From a virus: 38,246 bases of DNA. Both the position numbers and the translations under genes were made by a program. Of this stretch, positions 15,352 to 24,430 are shown piece after piece (positions within the stretch are counted from its first letter, which is position 1; each line of letters begins with the position of its first letter). The notes beneath the pieces were generated by a model. That model was not told where the DNA came from. It made no database searches and saw only the letters and a list, made by a program, of their open reading frames with translations. The stretch lies in IMG/VR virus record IMGVR_UViG_3300021962_000269, positions 1-38,246 of that record; one strand, written 5' to 3'.

Positions 15352-15501
15352 ATGGAATTCAAAAAATCAAAGTTAAATGAAAATCTTAACGTACCTGCAT
15401 CAGGTAAAAAGACTTTCTCAAAGAAATCACAAAATATCATTGTTTCTGAAGCTCAATTAGAAAGATTGATTGAAAAAATCGCAAAAGACAAAAATGTTTA
15501 A
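15352..15501 (+). CDS. 49-residue basic hypothetical protein
   Basis: Starts at ATG in a CC-ATGG context after an A-rich leader downstream of the sheath terminator. The first 30 residues are Lys/Asn/Ser-rich and probably disordered; the end (IIVSEAQLERLIEKIAKDKN) is a predicted amphipathic helix. Short tails of the form I.xSExQ..RLIEK recur at the ends of proteins in phages of this type as far as I recall. Its last 8 bases overlap the next gene (ATGTTTAA), so the two are translationally coupled. No function recognised; its partner may be the HAD-like protein. Confidence 0.65.
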   Translation: MEFKKSKLNENLNVPASGKKTFSKKSQNIIVSEAQLERLIEKIAKDKNV

Positions 15502-16342
15502 AAAAGTTTTAAGAGAGTTTTTAGAAGAAAAACTTTTACGTGAAGGTTTTGATGAAGCGGGTAATCCCGACCTCAAATATTATGCGTTTGATTGGGATGA
15601 CAATATTGTATTCATGCCGACAGAAATTATAGTATCTACGGCTGACGGTAAAGAGGTTGGTATGGGTACGGAAGACTTTGCTGAATATAGAATGGACATC
15701 GGTAAAGAACCATTTATGTATAAGGGTGAGGAAATTGTTGCATTTGCAAACGACCCGTTTAGAAACTTCGGAATGAAGGGGGACTCACAGTTTATCGTTG
15801 ACGCTATGTTAGCTAAACCAGGACCTTCTTGGGACGATTTTGTGGAGTGTTTAAATGGTGGTTCCATCTTTGCGATTATCACAGCAAGAGGACACAACCC
15901 TGAAACACTAAAAGAAGCAACTTACAATTACATAGTTACAAATCACAATGGAATTTCAAAGTCAGAATGTATATCTAATTTAAAAAAATTTAGAGATTTT
16001 GCAGACGAGTCCAATTCTAACGAAAACGATTTAATTATGGAATATTTGGATATGTGTAAGTTCCACCCTGTAACTTTTGGTGAAGGTTCGGCAACAAATC
16101 CTGAAGAAGGAAAAATAAAAGCCCTAAGAGAATTTATCTCTTATGTAAAATCTATGGCTTCAAAATTGGGTAAGCAAGCGTTTTTAAAGAATGATGTTAA
16201 AAACAGATTTGTACCAGAAATAGGATTTTCTGATGACGACCCTAGAAACATAGAAAAGATAAAGCAATTCCTAGATACTGAATATTCAGATAAACCAGTA
16301 AGAACTTATTTAACTAAGGGAGGAGAAAAGAAAGAAATATAA
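15494..16342 (+). CDS. HAD-superfamily phosphatase-like protein
   Basis: 282 residues from the ATG at 15494; a TTG farther upstream in the same frame is unlikely because the overlapping ATG couples to the preceding gene. Haloacid dehalogenase motifs: I AFDWDDN (D33 nucleophile, D35 acid/base), II IITARGH (T130), a candidate motif III lysine in EEGKIKALREF (K207), and IV GFSDDDPRN (D247-D249). Spacing is enlarged by a ~90-residue insertion after motif I and another after motif II. HAD proteins hydrolyse phosphate esters; T4 PseT has a related 3'-phosphatase domain, but no kinase domain is present here. The substrate is unknown. The N-terminus (FKKVLREFLEEKLLRE) is a charged amphipathic helix ending in LREG, which resembles a capsid-targeting segment. 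It lies between sheath and tube genes, an unusual place for an enzyme. Confidence 0.8.
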   Translation: MFKKVLREFLEEKLLREGFDEAGNPDLKYYAFDWDDNIVFMPTEIIVSTADGKEVGMGTEDFAEYRMDIGKEPFMYKGEEIVAFANDPFRNFGMKGDSQFIVDAMLAKPGPSWDDFVECLNGGSIFAIITARGHNPETLKEATYNYIVTNHNGISKSECISNLKKFRDFADESNSNENDLIMEYLDMCKFHPVTFGEGSATNPEEGKIKALREFISYVKSMASKLGKQAFLKNDVKNRFVPEIGFSDDDPRNIEKIKQFLDTEYSDKPVRTYLTKGGEKKEI

Positions 16343-16426
16343 TTTATTTAAGTATTACTGGAACTGGTTATACATAATCCAAAATTTCCGGAATAAAGTA
16401 AATAGAAAAATTTTTCGACATCCGTG

Positions 16427-16434
16427 TATTTATA
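16427..16434 (+). promoter_or_regulatory. TATTTATA putative late promoter element of the tube gene
   Basis: TATTTATA is 41 bases before the gp19 ATG in a 133-base gap without a gene. The leader that would follow is almost entirely A and T, ending in AAAAAAAAATACT before the start codon. Confidence 0.6.
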
Positions 16435-16475
16435 AGTAAATAAACTAAAAAAACGAAAAACTAAAAAAAAATACT

Positions 16476-16964
16476 ATGGCTGATTTATTAATGAAAATGC
16501 CGATGCCTTACGAACCAAAACGTAAGAATAGATTTATCTTAACGTTCGATTCTTCTTTGGGCATCAATTCTTGGTTTGTTGAATCTACAGCAAGACCACA
16601 AATTACAATTAACCCAGTTGAAATTCCATTTTTAAATACTTCTACTTACGTAGCTGGTAGATTTACATGGAATACAATAAATGTTACATTCCGTGACCCA
16701 ATCGGACCATCAGCGGCACAAGCCCTTATGGAATGGGTACGTTTACACGCAGAATCTGTTACAGGTCGTATGGGATACGCCGCAGGTTATAAGAAAAACA
16801 TTTTCTTGGAAATGTTGGACCCAACAGGTGTTGCGGTAGAAAAGTGGATTTTACAAGGTACGTTCCTAACAGATGTAAATTTCGACTCTTTAGGTTATTC
16901 AGACGACAACTTGGCAACAATCAGTGCTACACTTCGTCCTGATAGATGTATCTTAGTTTATTAA
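16476..16964 (+). CDS. 19: Tail tube protein gp19-like
   Basis: 162 residues, against 163 for T4 gp19. It polymerises into the inner tube through which DNA passes. Recognisable features are the N-terminal RKNRFILTFDSSLGINSWFV, the strand VEIPFLNTSTYVAGRFTWN, the loop RDPIGPSAAQALMEWVRLHA and the closing strand LATISATLRPDRCILVY, the layout of the gp19/gpV-type tube fold. The protein has no membrane segment. The gene has its own late-type element upstream and a strong terminator after it, which would give a short monocistronic message, as expected for a product needed in many copies. Confidence 0.92.
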   Translation: MADLLMKMPMPYEPKRKNRFILTFDSSLGINSWFVESTARPQITINPVEIPFLNTSTYVAGRFTWNTINVTFRDPIGPSAAQALMEWVRLHAESVTGRMGYAAGYKKNIFLEMLDPTGVAVEKWILQGTFLTDVNFDSLGYSDDNLATISATLRPDRCILVY

Positions 16965-16998
16965 TAGTATTTACGAAAAAATCAGTCTAACTATATTT

Positions 16999-17027
16999 AA
17001 CCATAGGGGAAACCCTATGGTTTTTTT
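16999..17027 (+). terminator. Intrinsic terminator between the tube gene and the gp26-like gene
   Basis: AACCATAGGG, GAAA tetraloop, CCCTATGGTT, then TTTTT: a 10-bp perfect stem. It ends 3 bases before the ATG of the next gene. A weak TATTTACG element (16968-16975) lies upstream of the hairpin, so any transcript reaching the next gene, from there or from the tube promoter, must read through the terminator. Confidence 0.93.
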
Positions 17028-17030
17028 ATT

Positions 17031-17780
17031 ATGGCAGATTACTCACAATATTTACAAGAAGGTTTTAATTTACCTCACGACGTAGTTGAACTACCCTCTC
17101 GTGGAAAATTCTATAAAAATAAAAAATCAGCTTTGAAAGTTGGTTACTTGACTGCTATGGATGAAAACATCCTTTTGGCTGATAATAAAAATAATGACAT
17201 TATTTCGACATTATTACGAAACAAAATTTATGAAACGGATTTTCATCCTGATGAACTTTTGGATTGTGATATTGAAGCCATTCTTATTTTCTTAAGAAAT
17301 ACTGCTTTTGGTTCTGAGTATAAATTGATACTTAGAGACCCAAAAACACTCCAAGAGTTTGAAGTATCAACACAACTTGATGAGTTAAATATTAAAAAAC
17401 CTTTACATGAACCTGATGGTGATGGTTTGTTTACATTTGTATTACCGGTTGGTGGACAAACGGTTAGATGTAAAATGTTAAATGGTTACGACCAAAAAGA
17501 ATTAAAAAAGTTTGAGGACGCATATCCAAAAGGTGTTGTGGCACCCGTACAAACAAAAAGATTGGAAATGCAGATTGTATCTATAGATAATACAAGTGAC
17601 AAGGGTGAAATTGCTAAATACATTCAACAGATGCCAATCGCAGATTCAAAATTCATAAGAAATTCATTAAGAGATTCTGAACCAAGATTGGATTTAGAAC
17701 GAGTATTTACAGCCCCGTCAGGAGAAAAAGTGAGCGCTAGAATCACTTTCGGGGCCGAATTTTTTCGTCCTTTCTTCTAA
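17031..17780 (+). CDS. 26: Baseplate hub / assembly protein, T4 gp26-like
   Basis: 249 residues (T4 gp26 has 208). It opens with VVELPSRGKFYKNKKSALKV, then LTAMDENILLADN, LLDCDIEAILIFLRNTAFGS and YKLILRDP. This LPSrG.lY..g....v..lt..de..L pattern is that of the T4-type base plate family containing gp26, which acts in building the hub rather than forming the bulk of it. The C-terminus (LERVFTAPSGEKVSARITFG) is specific to this protein. Start codon is the ATG immediately after the T-run of a terminator, so expression depends on read-through. It is followed after 13 bases by a 52-residue gene that is typical of this position. Confidence 0.72.
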   Translation: MADYSQYLQEGFNLPHDVVELPSRGKFYKNKKSALKVGYLTAMDENILLADNKNNDIISTLLRNKIYETDFHPDELLDCDIEAILIFLRNTAFGSEYKLILRDPKTLQEFEVSTQLDELNIKKPLHEPDGDGLFTFVLPVGGQTVRCKMLNGYDQKELKKFEDAYPKGVVAPVQTKRLEMQIVSIDNTSDKGEIAKYIQQMPIADSKFIRNSLRDSEPRLDLERVFTAPSGEKVSARITFGAEFFRPFF

Positions 17781-17793
17781 TTACCGGCAAGTT

Positions 17794-17952
17794 ATGATGG
17801 ATGAGTTTTATTACTTGTCCAAGTATGTTCACTTCTCATATAGTGATATGATGAAGATGCCAATATTTGAAAGAAAATACTTTATTAATAAGCTTGTAAC
17901 TGAGTTTGAAAAAAAGAATGAACAAGCCGAACAAGCAAGAAATAAAAGATAA
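17794..17952 (+). CDS. 52-residue helical protein, possible tail assembly chaperone
   Basis: Two adjacent ATGs (17794, 17797) could start it. The sequence DEFYYLSKYVHFSYSDMMKM, PIFERKYFINKL, followed by a Lys/Glu/Gln-rich tail, matches the small helical proteins encoded after the gp26-like or tail-chaperone genes of many contractile phages, where a hydrophilic pattern of the form (M).W...e(i/m)..(m/l)P..er...i..l recurs. By position, just before the tape-measure gene, it may help tail or hub assembly, in the way that the gpG/gpGT pair precedes the tape measure in other phages. No frameshift site was identified. Confidence 0.6.
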   Translation: MMDEFYYLSKYVHFSYSDMMKMPIFERKYFINKLVTEFEKKNEQAEQARNKR

Positions 17953-17954
17953 GG

Positions 17955-17962
17955 TATTTATC
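17955..17962 (+). promoter_or_regulatory. TATTTATC putative late promoter element of the tape-measure gene
   Basis: TATTTATC is 12 bases before the ATG and directly follows the stop codon of the 52-residue gene. The leader that would result is AAAAAAACTAA. Confidence 0.5.
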
Positions 17963-17974
17963 TAAAAAAACTAA

Positions 17975-19678
17975 ATGTTTTTACAAGACGCAACACCAAC
18001 AGGAGGAGGACCCTCAATCAGTGACGCAGTAAATGCGGTCAAAGATTCTTTTACAAAATTACAAGATAGTATTTTTGATTTTGAAGACCAAGTATCACGT
18101 GTAAATCGTCAGGTATTAGGTCAGGGCTCAATTTATGCCAAGTCAATGAGGGAACAGTTTGCTAAGGCAACAATGGATGTCTTACAATTTGGTGGAAATT
18201 TAGATGACGTAGCTAACACATTTTCGGCAATTAACAAAGTCATGGGTAAAAACACTATGTTATCAGGAAAAGAATTATCCAACATGGTTGCTTTACAAAA
18301 ATCTGCAGGTATTACCGCTGAGGAAATGGGTGCGCTTGTAGAAGCCTTTGATAGTATTGGTGTTGGTGTTGAAGGTGCTATAAGTTCCGTTGATGACATG
18401 GCAGCTAAAGCCCGAGGTTTAGGTTTAAATGTTAATACGTTCTTAAGTACTACCGCAAAAAATTTGAAGTTGGTGAACTCTTACGGATTTAAAGATGGTG
18501 TTGAAGGATTGACACGAATGGTTGCAAGAGCACAAGCACTTCGTATTGATATGACCTCAGTCAAAGGTTTAGCTGCGGACTTATTGAACCCTGAAAAGGC
18601 GATAGAATTGGCCGCTGAATTTCAAAACTTAGGAGGTGCCATAGGTGCTTTAGGTGACCCATTCCAACTCATGAACATGGGTCAGAACGATATGGAAGGT
18701 TTACAAAACGCCATCATTGATGCTACAAAGGCTTCGGTCCAATTTAATAGTCAAACAAAACGATTTGAAATATCGGCACTTGAGATGAGAAGATTAAGGG
18801 CATTTGCAAGTGCCACCGGTCAGGACTACGAACAATTGGCTGATAGTGCGGTCAGGGCGGCTAAAGAAACTCAGGCATTTGAAGATATTAAATTCTTGGA
18901 TGTTGATTCAGATAAGAAACAACTTGTTGCTAATTTAGCTAAATTGAACAAAGAAGGTAAATTAGAAATACAACTTCCAAACATGGATAAAGCTGTTGAG
19001 TTGACAGAACTTACGGCTAAACAAGTTGAAGATGCCTACAGCGAATTAAAAAAACAACAAGAGGATGGGGAATTAACCGCCTTAGAGGTTGCAAAACAAC
19101 AACGTTCAACATTAGAAGACATTTTAGATACATTAAGAACACCTGCAGGTAAATTAGCAGCAAACATAGCTGCTGGCGAAAATTATGAAAAGGCAACTCA
19201 AAATGCAAGAAACTTAGCAGACCAACTTAAGGAAGGGTTAGAGGAGGTGATGACAGAAGAAAATTATGGAAGTATTAGTGATTTACTAACTAAAAAAATA
19301 AGTGATGGATTAACAAAGATTGATACTTCAACTTTTGAAAATTTAGGTGGAAGTCTTGCTAATTTAGTCAAAGAACAATTGATTAATGTTTTCCAAACAA
19401 TAAGAACAGAATTATTAAGACAAGGGCCTTTAACGGCCAATGCGGTCCCATCAATGGTTCCACAAACAACGAGTAGTCCCGTAAATAATATGACTCCTAC
19501 TACAAATGCAACTGCATCTATTAATGTTGAAAATATGGAGGTTATACATAAAGGTACGGTAGAGATTAAAGGATTACAAGAAACATTTAACATTGCTTCT
19601 TTAAGTCAGTCGCAATTACAGGAGTTAGGTACCAAAATTAAATCAGCCATGGGAAGTCAATTCCTTGCTACGGGTTAA
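17975..19678 (+). CDS. Tape-measure-like tail length protein (gp29 position)
   Basis: 567 residues, close to T4 gp29 (590), so the tail is probably of similar length. It is mostly helical, with repeated Ala/Leu heptads (SDAVNAVKDSFTKLQDSIFD, then NLADQLKEGLEEVM), and contains the tape-measure-type stretch from GLNVNTFLSTTAKN to DLLNPEKAIELAAEFQNLGG. An Ala/Gly-rich part (MGALVEAFDSIGVGVEGAIS) may interact with membrane at ejection. A Pro/Thr/Asn-rich linker (about residues 485-515) precedes a C-terminal helix ending in SAMGSQFLATG. Tape-measure proteins fill the tube lumen and set tube length, and come before baseplate genes, as here. I leave the symbol blank because similarity to gp29 itself was not seen residue by residue. 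Confidence 0.75.
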   Translation: MFLQDATPTGGGPSISDAVNAVKDSFTKLQDSIFDFEDQVSRVNRQVLGQGSIYAKSMREQFAKATMDVLQFGGNLDDVANTFSAINKVMGKNTMLSGKELSNMVALQKSAGITAEEMGALVEAFDSIGVGVEGAISSVDDMAAKARGLGLNVNTFLSTTAKNLKLVNSYGFKDGVEGLTRMVARAQALRIDMTSVKGLAADLLNPEKAIELAAEFQNLGGAIGALGDPFQLMNMGQNDMEGLQNAIIDATKASVQFNSQTKRFEISALEMRRLRAFASATGQDYEQLADSAVRAAKETQAFEDIKFLDVDSDKKQLVANLAKLNKEGKLEIQLPNMDKAVELTELTAKQVEDAYSELKKQQEDGELTALEVAKQQRSTLEDILDTLRTPAGKLAANIAAGENYEKATQNARNLADQLKEGLEEVMTEENYGSISDLLTKKISDGLTKIDTSTFENLGGSLANLVKEQLINVFQTIRTELLRQGPLTANAVPSMVPQTTSSPVNNMTPTTNATASINVENMEVIHKGTVEIKGLQETFNIASLSQSQLQELGTKIKSAMGSQFLATG

Positions 19679-19697
19679 TAAAAAATCCGTTTAAATC

Positions 19698-19705
19698 TAT
19701 TTATT
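19698..19705 (+). promoter_or_regulatory. TATTTATT putative late promoter element of the 1569-residue baseplate gene
   Basis: TATTTATT is 15 bases before the ATG, within a short gap after the tape-measure gene. Confidence 0.5.
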
Positions 19706-19720
19706 GATAAATAACCATAG

Positions 19721-22700
19721 ATGAATAGTCCATTATCATTTGGAGCCACAGAAAAGTTTAGAAAAGACTTACTTGTAAAGAACCTTCCTCCTTACAAGAA
19801 CCAAAACTTTTCGGCAAATGGTAGTGCGGGAGAAACTGAATTTAAATTAAGAGAATTTAGTGTTGTCGACAGTCCAAGTTTGGAACAAGTTGGTGAACAA
19901 AAAGAACAAGAACTTTATGCTAAAAACGCATATGGACCGGGTAATAGTACTGCATATGGTTCTATGGTTGATATTAATAAAGATTATGGAACAAAATCTA
20001 ACTTAGGTCCGTATAGTAATGCGGGTGGTGAACCTGGTAAAACCACCCAACAGTCACAAAAAGATGCTTACATTCAAAATACGTTTGGTCCTGAGAATGG
20101 TTTTATTTACGCACCTACAACTCAGAACGTACACAAAGTAATTGCCGAAAAAGATTCATACTTCAATTACATTTCATCTGTTTACCCCCTCGCCTCGTTA
20201 TTCTTAAACGAAAATCCAAGGGGTAGTAATGGTTCATTGGCTCAAGATAGTCCAATGATTCAAATTGCGGCTCAGTCTTTAAGGGCTGAACTTCAATATA
20301 GAATTGCTCAAGAGACTTACGAAAACACCTTTGGAAGAGTAAATTTATTAGATGCTTTAAAAGACCCATTCCAAGCTGCTGAAATTTTATCAGGTAGAGC
20401 ACCCCTAATTGAAAAAGATTGGCAAATTTCAGTACCGGGAAGTTTAGCAGGTAAGGGTTTAGATTTCTTAAGTAGAATTACGGGTGTTTATTCACCATAC
20501 TCTTGGATACCTGGTGATTATTTTGCTGTTGATGGTAAAAAGAGTTTTATAAATCAAACAATTAATTTTGTTGGAAGTTTACTTGGGAGACCACAATTAT
20601 TACCAACAACAAAAAATGGTTCTGATATTTTCTTAGCTAATACTGGACAGGGTTCAGTATCTGCGTTGTTTTCGGCTTTAGAATACAACAACTTCAGACC
20701 GGATTACAAAGCCAATTTTATTGGTGACCTAAATTTAGGTGCACCAAAAGGAAGATATTATGTAGGTAGTCGTACGCAGGACCCTGATAATATGATATTC
20801 CCTAATGATGAGTTACCTGTTGACCCATTAGGAAGGAGAGTAAAAGTTGCCGTTAGAGGTTATAGTGAGGTTGCTAAACTTTACGAAAATAATCAAAATT
20901 TTGCTTTTGGACCTGGTGAAGCCGAACCGTCAGACGGTGCAGGTCAACAAGGTGGTTTTACATGGATATCACCAAAAACAAAAGGCCAAGCAGGTAAAAA
21001 AGTTGGGCAGGGTGGAAGAATAGAAGGTGAAGACCCAAACTGGCCTTCGATTAGTTCACAGTTTGATAAGAGTGAGTCTACAGACTTCGCTCTTAGAGAT
21101 GGGTCTATCATGGACGACACCCAAAGACTTGTCGATGCCGCTGATGGATTACCGGGTAATGCGAGATTAGGACACGTTGGTAACGCAATTAACCAAACAT
21201 CAAAAGTGTTTTGGGACGGAACAAGAGAAATTACAAAAGGTTCAAGAGTTAAAAGATATGTCAATCAAGGTGGTAGAGAGGTTGGTAGAGAGTATTGTAG
21301 AGTATTCACTAAAGATACTCCATACATGGCGTTTAATGACCTACAAAAGACCGATGGTAATATTCGTAAATTTACATATTCTGTTTTAGATAACACATAT
21401 AATCTTAATATTGCCCCTATCAATGGTGATGAATCAACAAACATCGTTGATGGACAAGTAAAAAAATATATGTTCTCACTTGAGAACTTGGCGTGGAGAA
21501 CAACTGATTTACAACAAGACTTACCTGCGTGTGAGAAAGGTCCTAATGGTGGTAGAATCATGTGGTTCCCCCCATACGATTTAAGTGTTGATGAAAGTGT
21601 TTCTGTAGCTTGGAACGAGAATGTCTTTTTGGGAAGACCTGAACCAATTTACACATATAACAACACAAGAAGAACTGGTAGTTTAAGATTTAAGATTATT
21701 GTAGACCACCCTTCAATTCTTAATATGTTGGTGAACTATGAACTACAAAACGTAACGCCCGAATCACAAGTTACTAAAATTATCGATTCGTTTTTTGCTG
21801 GATGTAAGGACTATGATATCTACGAGTTGGCTCAAAAATTCACAACATTGACCTTTAATGAAATATTTGATGTTGTAGAAAAAACAAAAAACATTGAAGA
21901 TTTTAAAAAGGCGGTAAAAGAAATACCGGCTACAAATTCACAAAAAGCGGATGAGGGGGAAAGTATACCCACTTTTGATATTAGTGATTTAAAACTTTAT
22001 TTTGATAATGATACTCCTGACCCAAAAAGTAATTCAGTCACATCATCGGTTGATTACACGGACACGTTTGTTGCTTACAGTGGTGCTCAGGGAGTATATC
22101 AGGCAAATGCATCTGACTCACAAAAACAACCAGTACAGACATTCTTTGATTCTGAAATCATTCCAAATTATCAGGTATTCCAAGCATTCCTTTCAAAACT
22201 TAAGGAAGTTACAGAACAAGGTTATCCTGTAAAATTCACTATCGCTGGTTCAGCATCATCACCAAATAGTTCTGATTACAACAAAAATTTGTCGGCAAGA
22301 AGAGTTGACTCGGTAATTAAATCTATAAGAGATTACAATGGGTTAGACCAAATGGTTAATAAAGGTATGATAAGAATTAACCAAGTTGCTCAGGGTGAGG
22401 AAAGTGTTGGACAAACAGGTGAGGATTGTCAAAATACACCAACAACTGCACCCGATAATGAATACTCAGTTTCGGCTATGGGTTGTAGAAGAGTTCAAAT
22501 TACAGGAATTCAAACACTACCAAAAGTACAGGGCGAAACACAAATACAGTCAGATGAAATCACAAACACACCGACAACGGGTGATGAAAACGCCAATACA
22601 AATGCAAGTCCAAAACAACAAACCTCACAAGAACTTCAAATAAAAGAAGGGTTGTCTAAGAAAGTATTGAGAAGATTATTGACTGAATGTAACTACTTTA

Positions 22701-24430
22701 ATTTAATAAAAGAACAAGACCCATTCCTTTATGATGGTATTAAACAACAAATTGCGTTCTTTAATCCATCTTTCCACTCAATCACACCTGAAGGTTTAAA
22801 TGCAAGATTAACCTTCTTACAACAATGTTTGAGACCTGGTAATACCATTCCGGTTATTGGTCCTGACGGAAAGCCACTTCAAAATGATGCGTTAAATACA
22901 TCATTTGGAGCACCACCAATTTGTGTTTTGAGAGTTGGTGACTTCTTCCACACAAAAATTGCTATTAGTCAAATGTCTATAAACTACGAACCTTTGTTGT
23001 TGGACATTAACCCTGAAGGTATCGGTGTACAACCAATGTTGGCCGATGTTAACTTGTCATTCAACTTTATTGGTGGACATGGACTTAAAGAACCTGTGGC
23101 TCAGTTACAAAACGCCTTGTCATTCAACTACTATGCTAATACTGAGATGTATGACGAAAGAGCGGTGGCAACTGAAGACACAACAACATTTGATTTACAA
23201 TTAATTGAGGAAGTTCTTAAAACAGTACCACTTCAAAATGTTGATTTTGGTCAACAATCACAAAATGAAGCGGGAACAACAATTGGTGTTACACAGACAA
23301 AGATATTAAGTAACTCGGGAAGTACTATTACAGGTACGACATCAATGACACAAATTATGAATGATTTGATTGATGCCGCTAAAGTGTATACCGACACCAC
23401 AGTTTCTGTTTTAGAAAATATTAATAGTTCTTATTTAATCGGTGGATTAAGAATGTTCACAAAAGATAGGAAGTACATCACAGGAAACTTCGGACAATAT
23501 GCTAGTAGTTCGTCAGATAATGTACAAACAAATATTTTTGGTAAATCAGACTCACTTCAAAGTAAAATAGACCAAGTGTTTGCTGATGCGTTAACTGATG
23601 TTGATAACGACACATCGCCATTGGTTGTTGGTTTTACTAATAACTCAAAAAATGTTAATAATAGAGATTTAAGAACGTTTAAGAAAAACTTGAAGTCCCT
23701 TATAACCGCAAAGAAATCAAATTTCTCGGCTATTATGGAAACAAAGTTAAATGATTTAGTAACAAAAGAACAATTATTGATTAGAGTAGTAGACAAGATA
23801 AACTTTGTACAAACCGAAACCGATGGATTCAAACGAGGTGGTACACCAATATTATACGGATTAACAGCAACTACACAAGTTAACGAAACATCATCAGGAG
23901 CCGCTAATACATTAGTGGAGTTGGTAAACGATTACAAAACAGTTGCAAATAATTTAAACACGTTTTATACTAATTTAGGTACATACAATATTATGAATGC
24001 CGATTGGGACAACTCTCAGTCATTCAGTTTCTTATACGCATCTATCAATAATGCAGCACAAAAAAGATGGTGTATTATTTTCAGTAAAGAAATTATGGAA
24101 AATAAAACACAATTTGTTTTAGACTGTTTGGGTCCTGAATTACAAAAGATACCCGTATGGTTTGATGGTGTAACTGCCGATGTTAATACACTAAATGTTG
24201 ATTACACGGAAAGTTTAAAGGCATCAACAAAACTCTTTACTGATTTTAAAAACAACTACTACAACAGTGTATTTAACTTGTATCAACCTTACATTAGAAC
24301 TAAGACAAGAATATTTGATTTTAGTAATATAACATCACCGAATGCTGCACAGACAGAAAACTTTAATCTGTTGTATTCAGGTGTGAATAGTAAAGGACCA
24401 AATTGGAATAATAAATTAAAATTAGACTAA
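19721..24430 (+). CDS. Large baseplate protein: gp48/gp54-like tube-initiator regions with an embedded OmpA-like domain
   Basis: 1569 residues. The region around residues 600-670 (DLSVDESVSVAWNENVFLGR, then PIYTYNNTRRTGSLRFKIIV) and around 1060-1150 (VGDFFHTKIAISQMSINYEP, then PMLADVNLSFNFIGG) carries the signatures of tube-initiator/baseplate cap proteins of the gp48, gp54 and LysM-linked family. Between them, residues ~805-935 form an OmpA C-terminal-like domain: FFDSEIIPNYQVFQAFLSKL, VKFTIAGSASSPNSSDYN and LSARRVDSVIKSIRDY, with the Asn and Arg of the NxxLSxxRA peptidoglycan-binding signature retained. The C-terminal third is helical and Asn/Thr-rich. T4 equivalents are 320-364 residues, so this is greatly expanded. 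Its stop overlaps the start of the gp53-like gene by one base. Likely role: attachment of tube to baseplate plus cell wall contact. The domain call is firmer than the role. Confidence 0.72.
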   Translation: MNSPLSFGATEKFRKDLLVKNLPPYKNQNFSANGSAGETEFKLREFSVVDSPSLEQVGEQKEQELYAKNAYGPGNSTAYGSMVDINKDYGTKSNLGPYSNAGGEPGKTTQQSQKDAYIQNTFGPENGFIYAPTTQNVHKVIAEKDSYFNYISSVYPLASLFLNENPRGSNGSLAQDSPMIQIAAQSLRAELQYRIAQETYENTFGRVNLLDALKDPFQAAEILSGRAPLIEKDWQISVPGSLAGKGLDFLSRITGVYSPYSWIPGDYFAVDGKKSFINQTINFVGSLLGRPQLLPTTKNGSDIFLANTGQGSVSALFSALEYNNFRPDYKANFIGDLNLGAPKGRYYVGSRTQDPDNMIFPNDELPVDPLGRRVKVAVRGYSEVAKLYENNQNFAFGPGEAEPSDGAGQQGGFTWISPKTKGQAGKKVGQGGRIEGEDPNWPSISSQFDKSESTDFALRDGSIMDDTQRLVDAADGLPGNARLGHVGNAINQTSKVFWDGTREITKGSRVKRYVNQGGREVGREYCRVFTKDTPYMAFNDLQKTDGNIRKFTYSVLDNTYNLNIAPINGDESTNIVDGQVKKYMFSLENLAWRTTDLQQDLPACEKGPNGGRIMWFPPYDLSVDESVSVAWNENVFLGRPEPIYTYNNTRRTGSLRFKIIVDHPSILNMLVNYELQNVTPESQVTKIIDSFFAGCKDYDIYELAQKFTTLTFNEIFDVVEKTKNIEDFKKAVKEIPATNSQKADEGESIPTFDISDLKLYFDNDTPDPKSNSVTSSVDYTDTFVAYSGAQGVYQANASDSQKQPVQTFFDSEIIPNYQVFQAFLSKLKEVTEQGYPVKFTIAGSASSPNSSDYNKNLSARRVDSVIKSIRDYNGLDQMVNKGMIRINQVAQGEESVGQTGEDCQNTPTTAPDNEYSVSAMGCRRVQITGIQTLPKVQGETQIQSDEITNTPTTGDENANTNASPKQQTSQELQIKEGLSKKVLRRLLTECNYFNLIKEQDPFLYDGIKQQIAFFNPSFHSITPEGLNARLTFLQQCLRPGNTIPVIGPDGKPLQNDALNTSFGAPPICVLRVGDFFHTKIAISQMSINYEPLLLDINPEGIGVQPMLADVNLSFNFIGGHGLKEPVAQLQNALSFNYYANTEMYDERAVATEDTTTFDLQLIEEVLKTVPLQNVDFGQQSQNEAGTTIGVTQTKILSNSGSTITGTTSMTQIMNDLIDAAKVYTDTTVSVLENINSSYLIGGLRMFTKDRKYITGNFGQYASSSSDNVQTNIFGKSDSLQSKIDQVFADALTDVDNDTSPLVVGFTNNSKNVNNRDLRTFKKNLKSLITAKKSNFSAIMETKLNDLVTKEQLLIRVVDKINFVQTETDGFKRGGTPILYGLTATTQVNETSSGAANTLVELVNDYKTVANNLNTFYTNLGTYNIMNADWDNSQSFSFLYASINNAAQKRWCIIFSKEIMENKTQFVLDCLGPELQKIPVWFDGVTADVNTLNVDYTESLKASTKLFTDFKNNYYNSVFNLYQPYIRTKTRIFDFSNITSPNAAQTENFNLLYSGVNSKGPNWNNKLKLD

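Noticed and set aside
16343-16475. A small gene or RNA in the 133-base gap before the tube gene
   Set aside because: No frame with a plausible start is long enough and no stable fold was seen; the late-type element and an A/T leader account for it.
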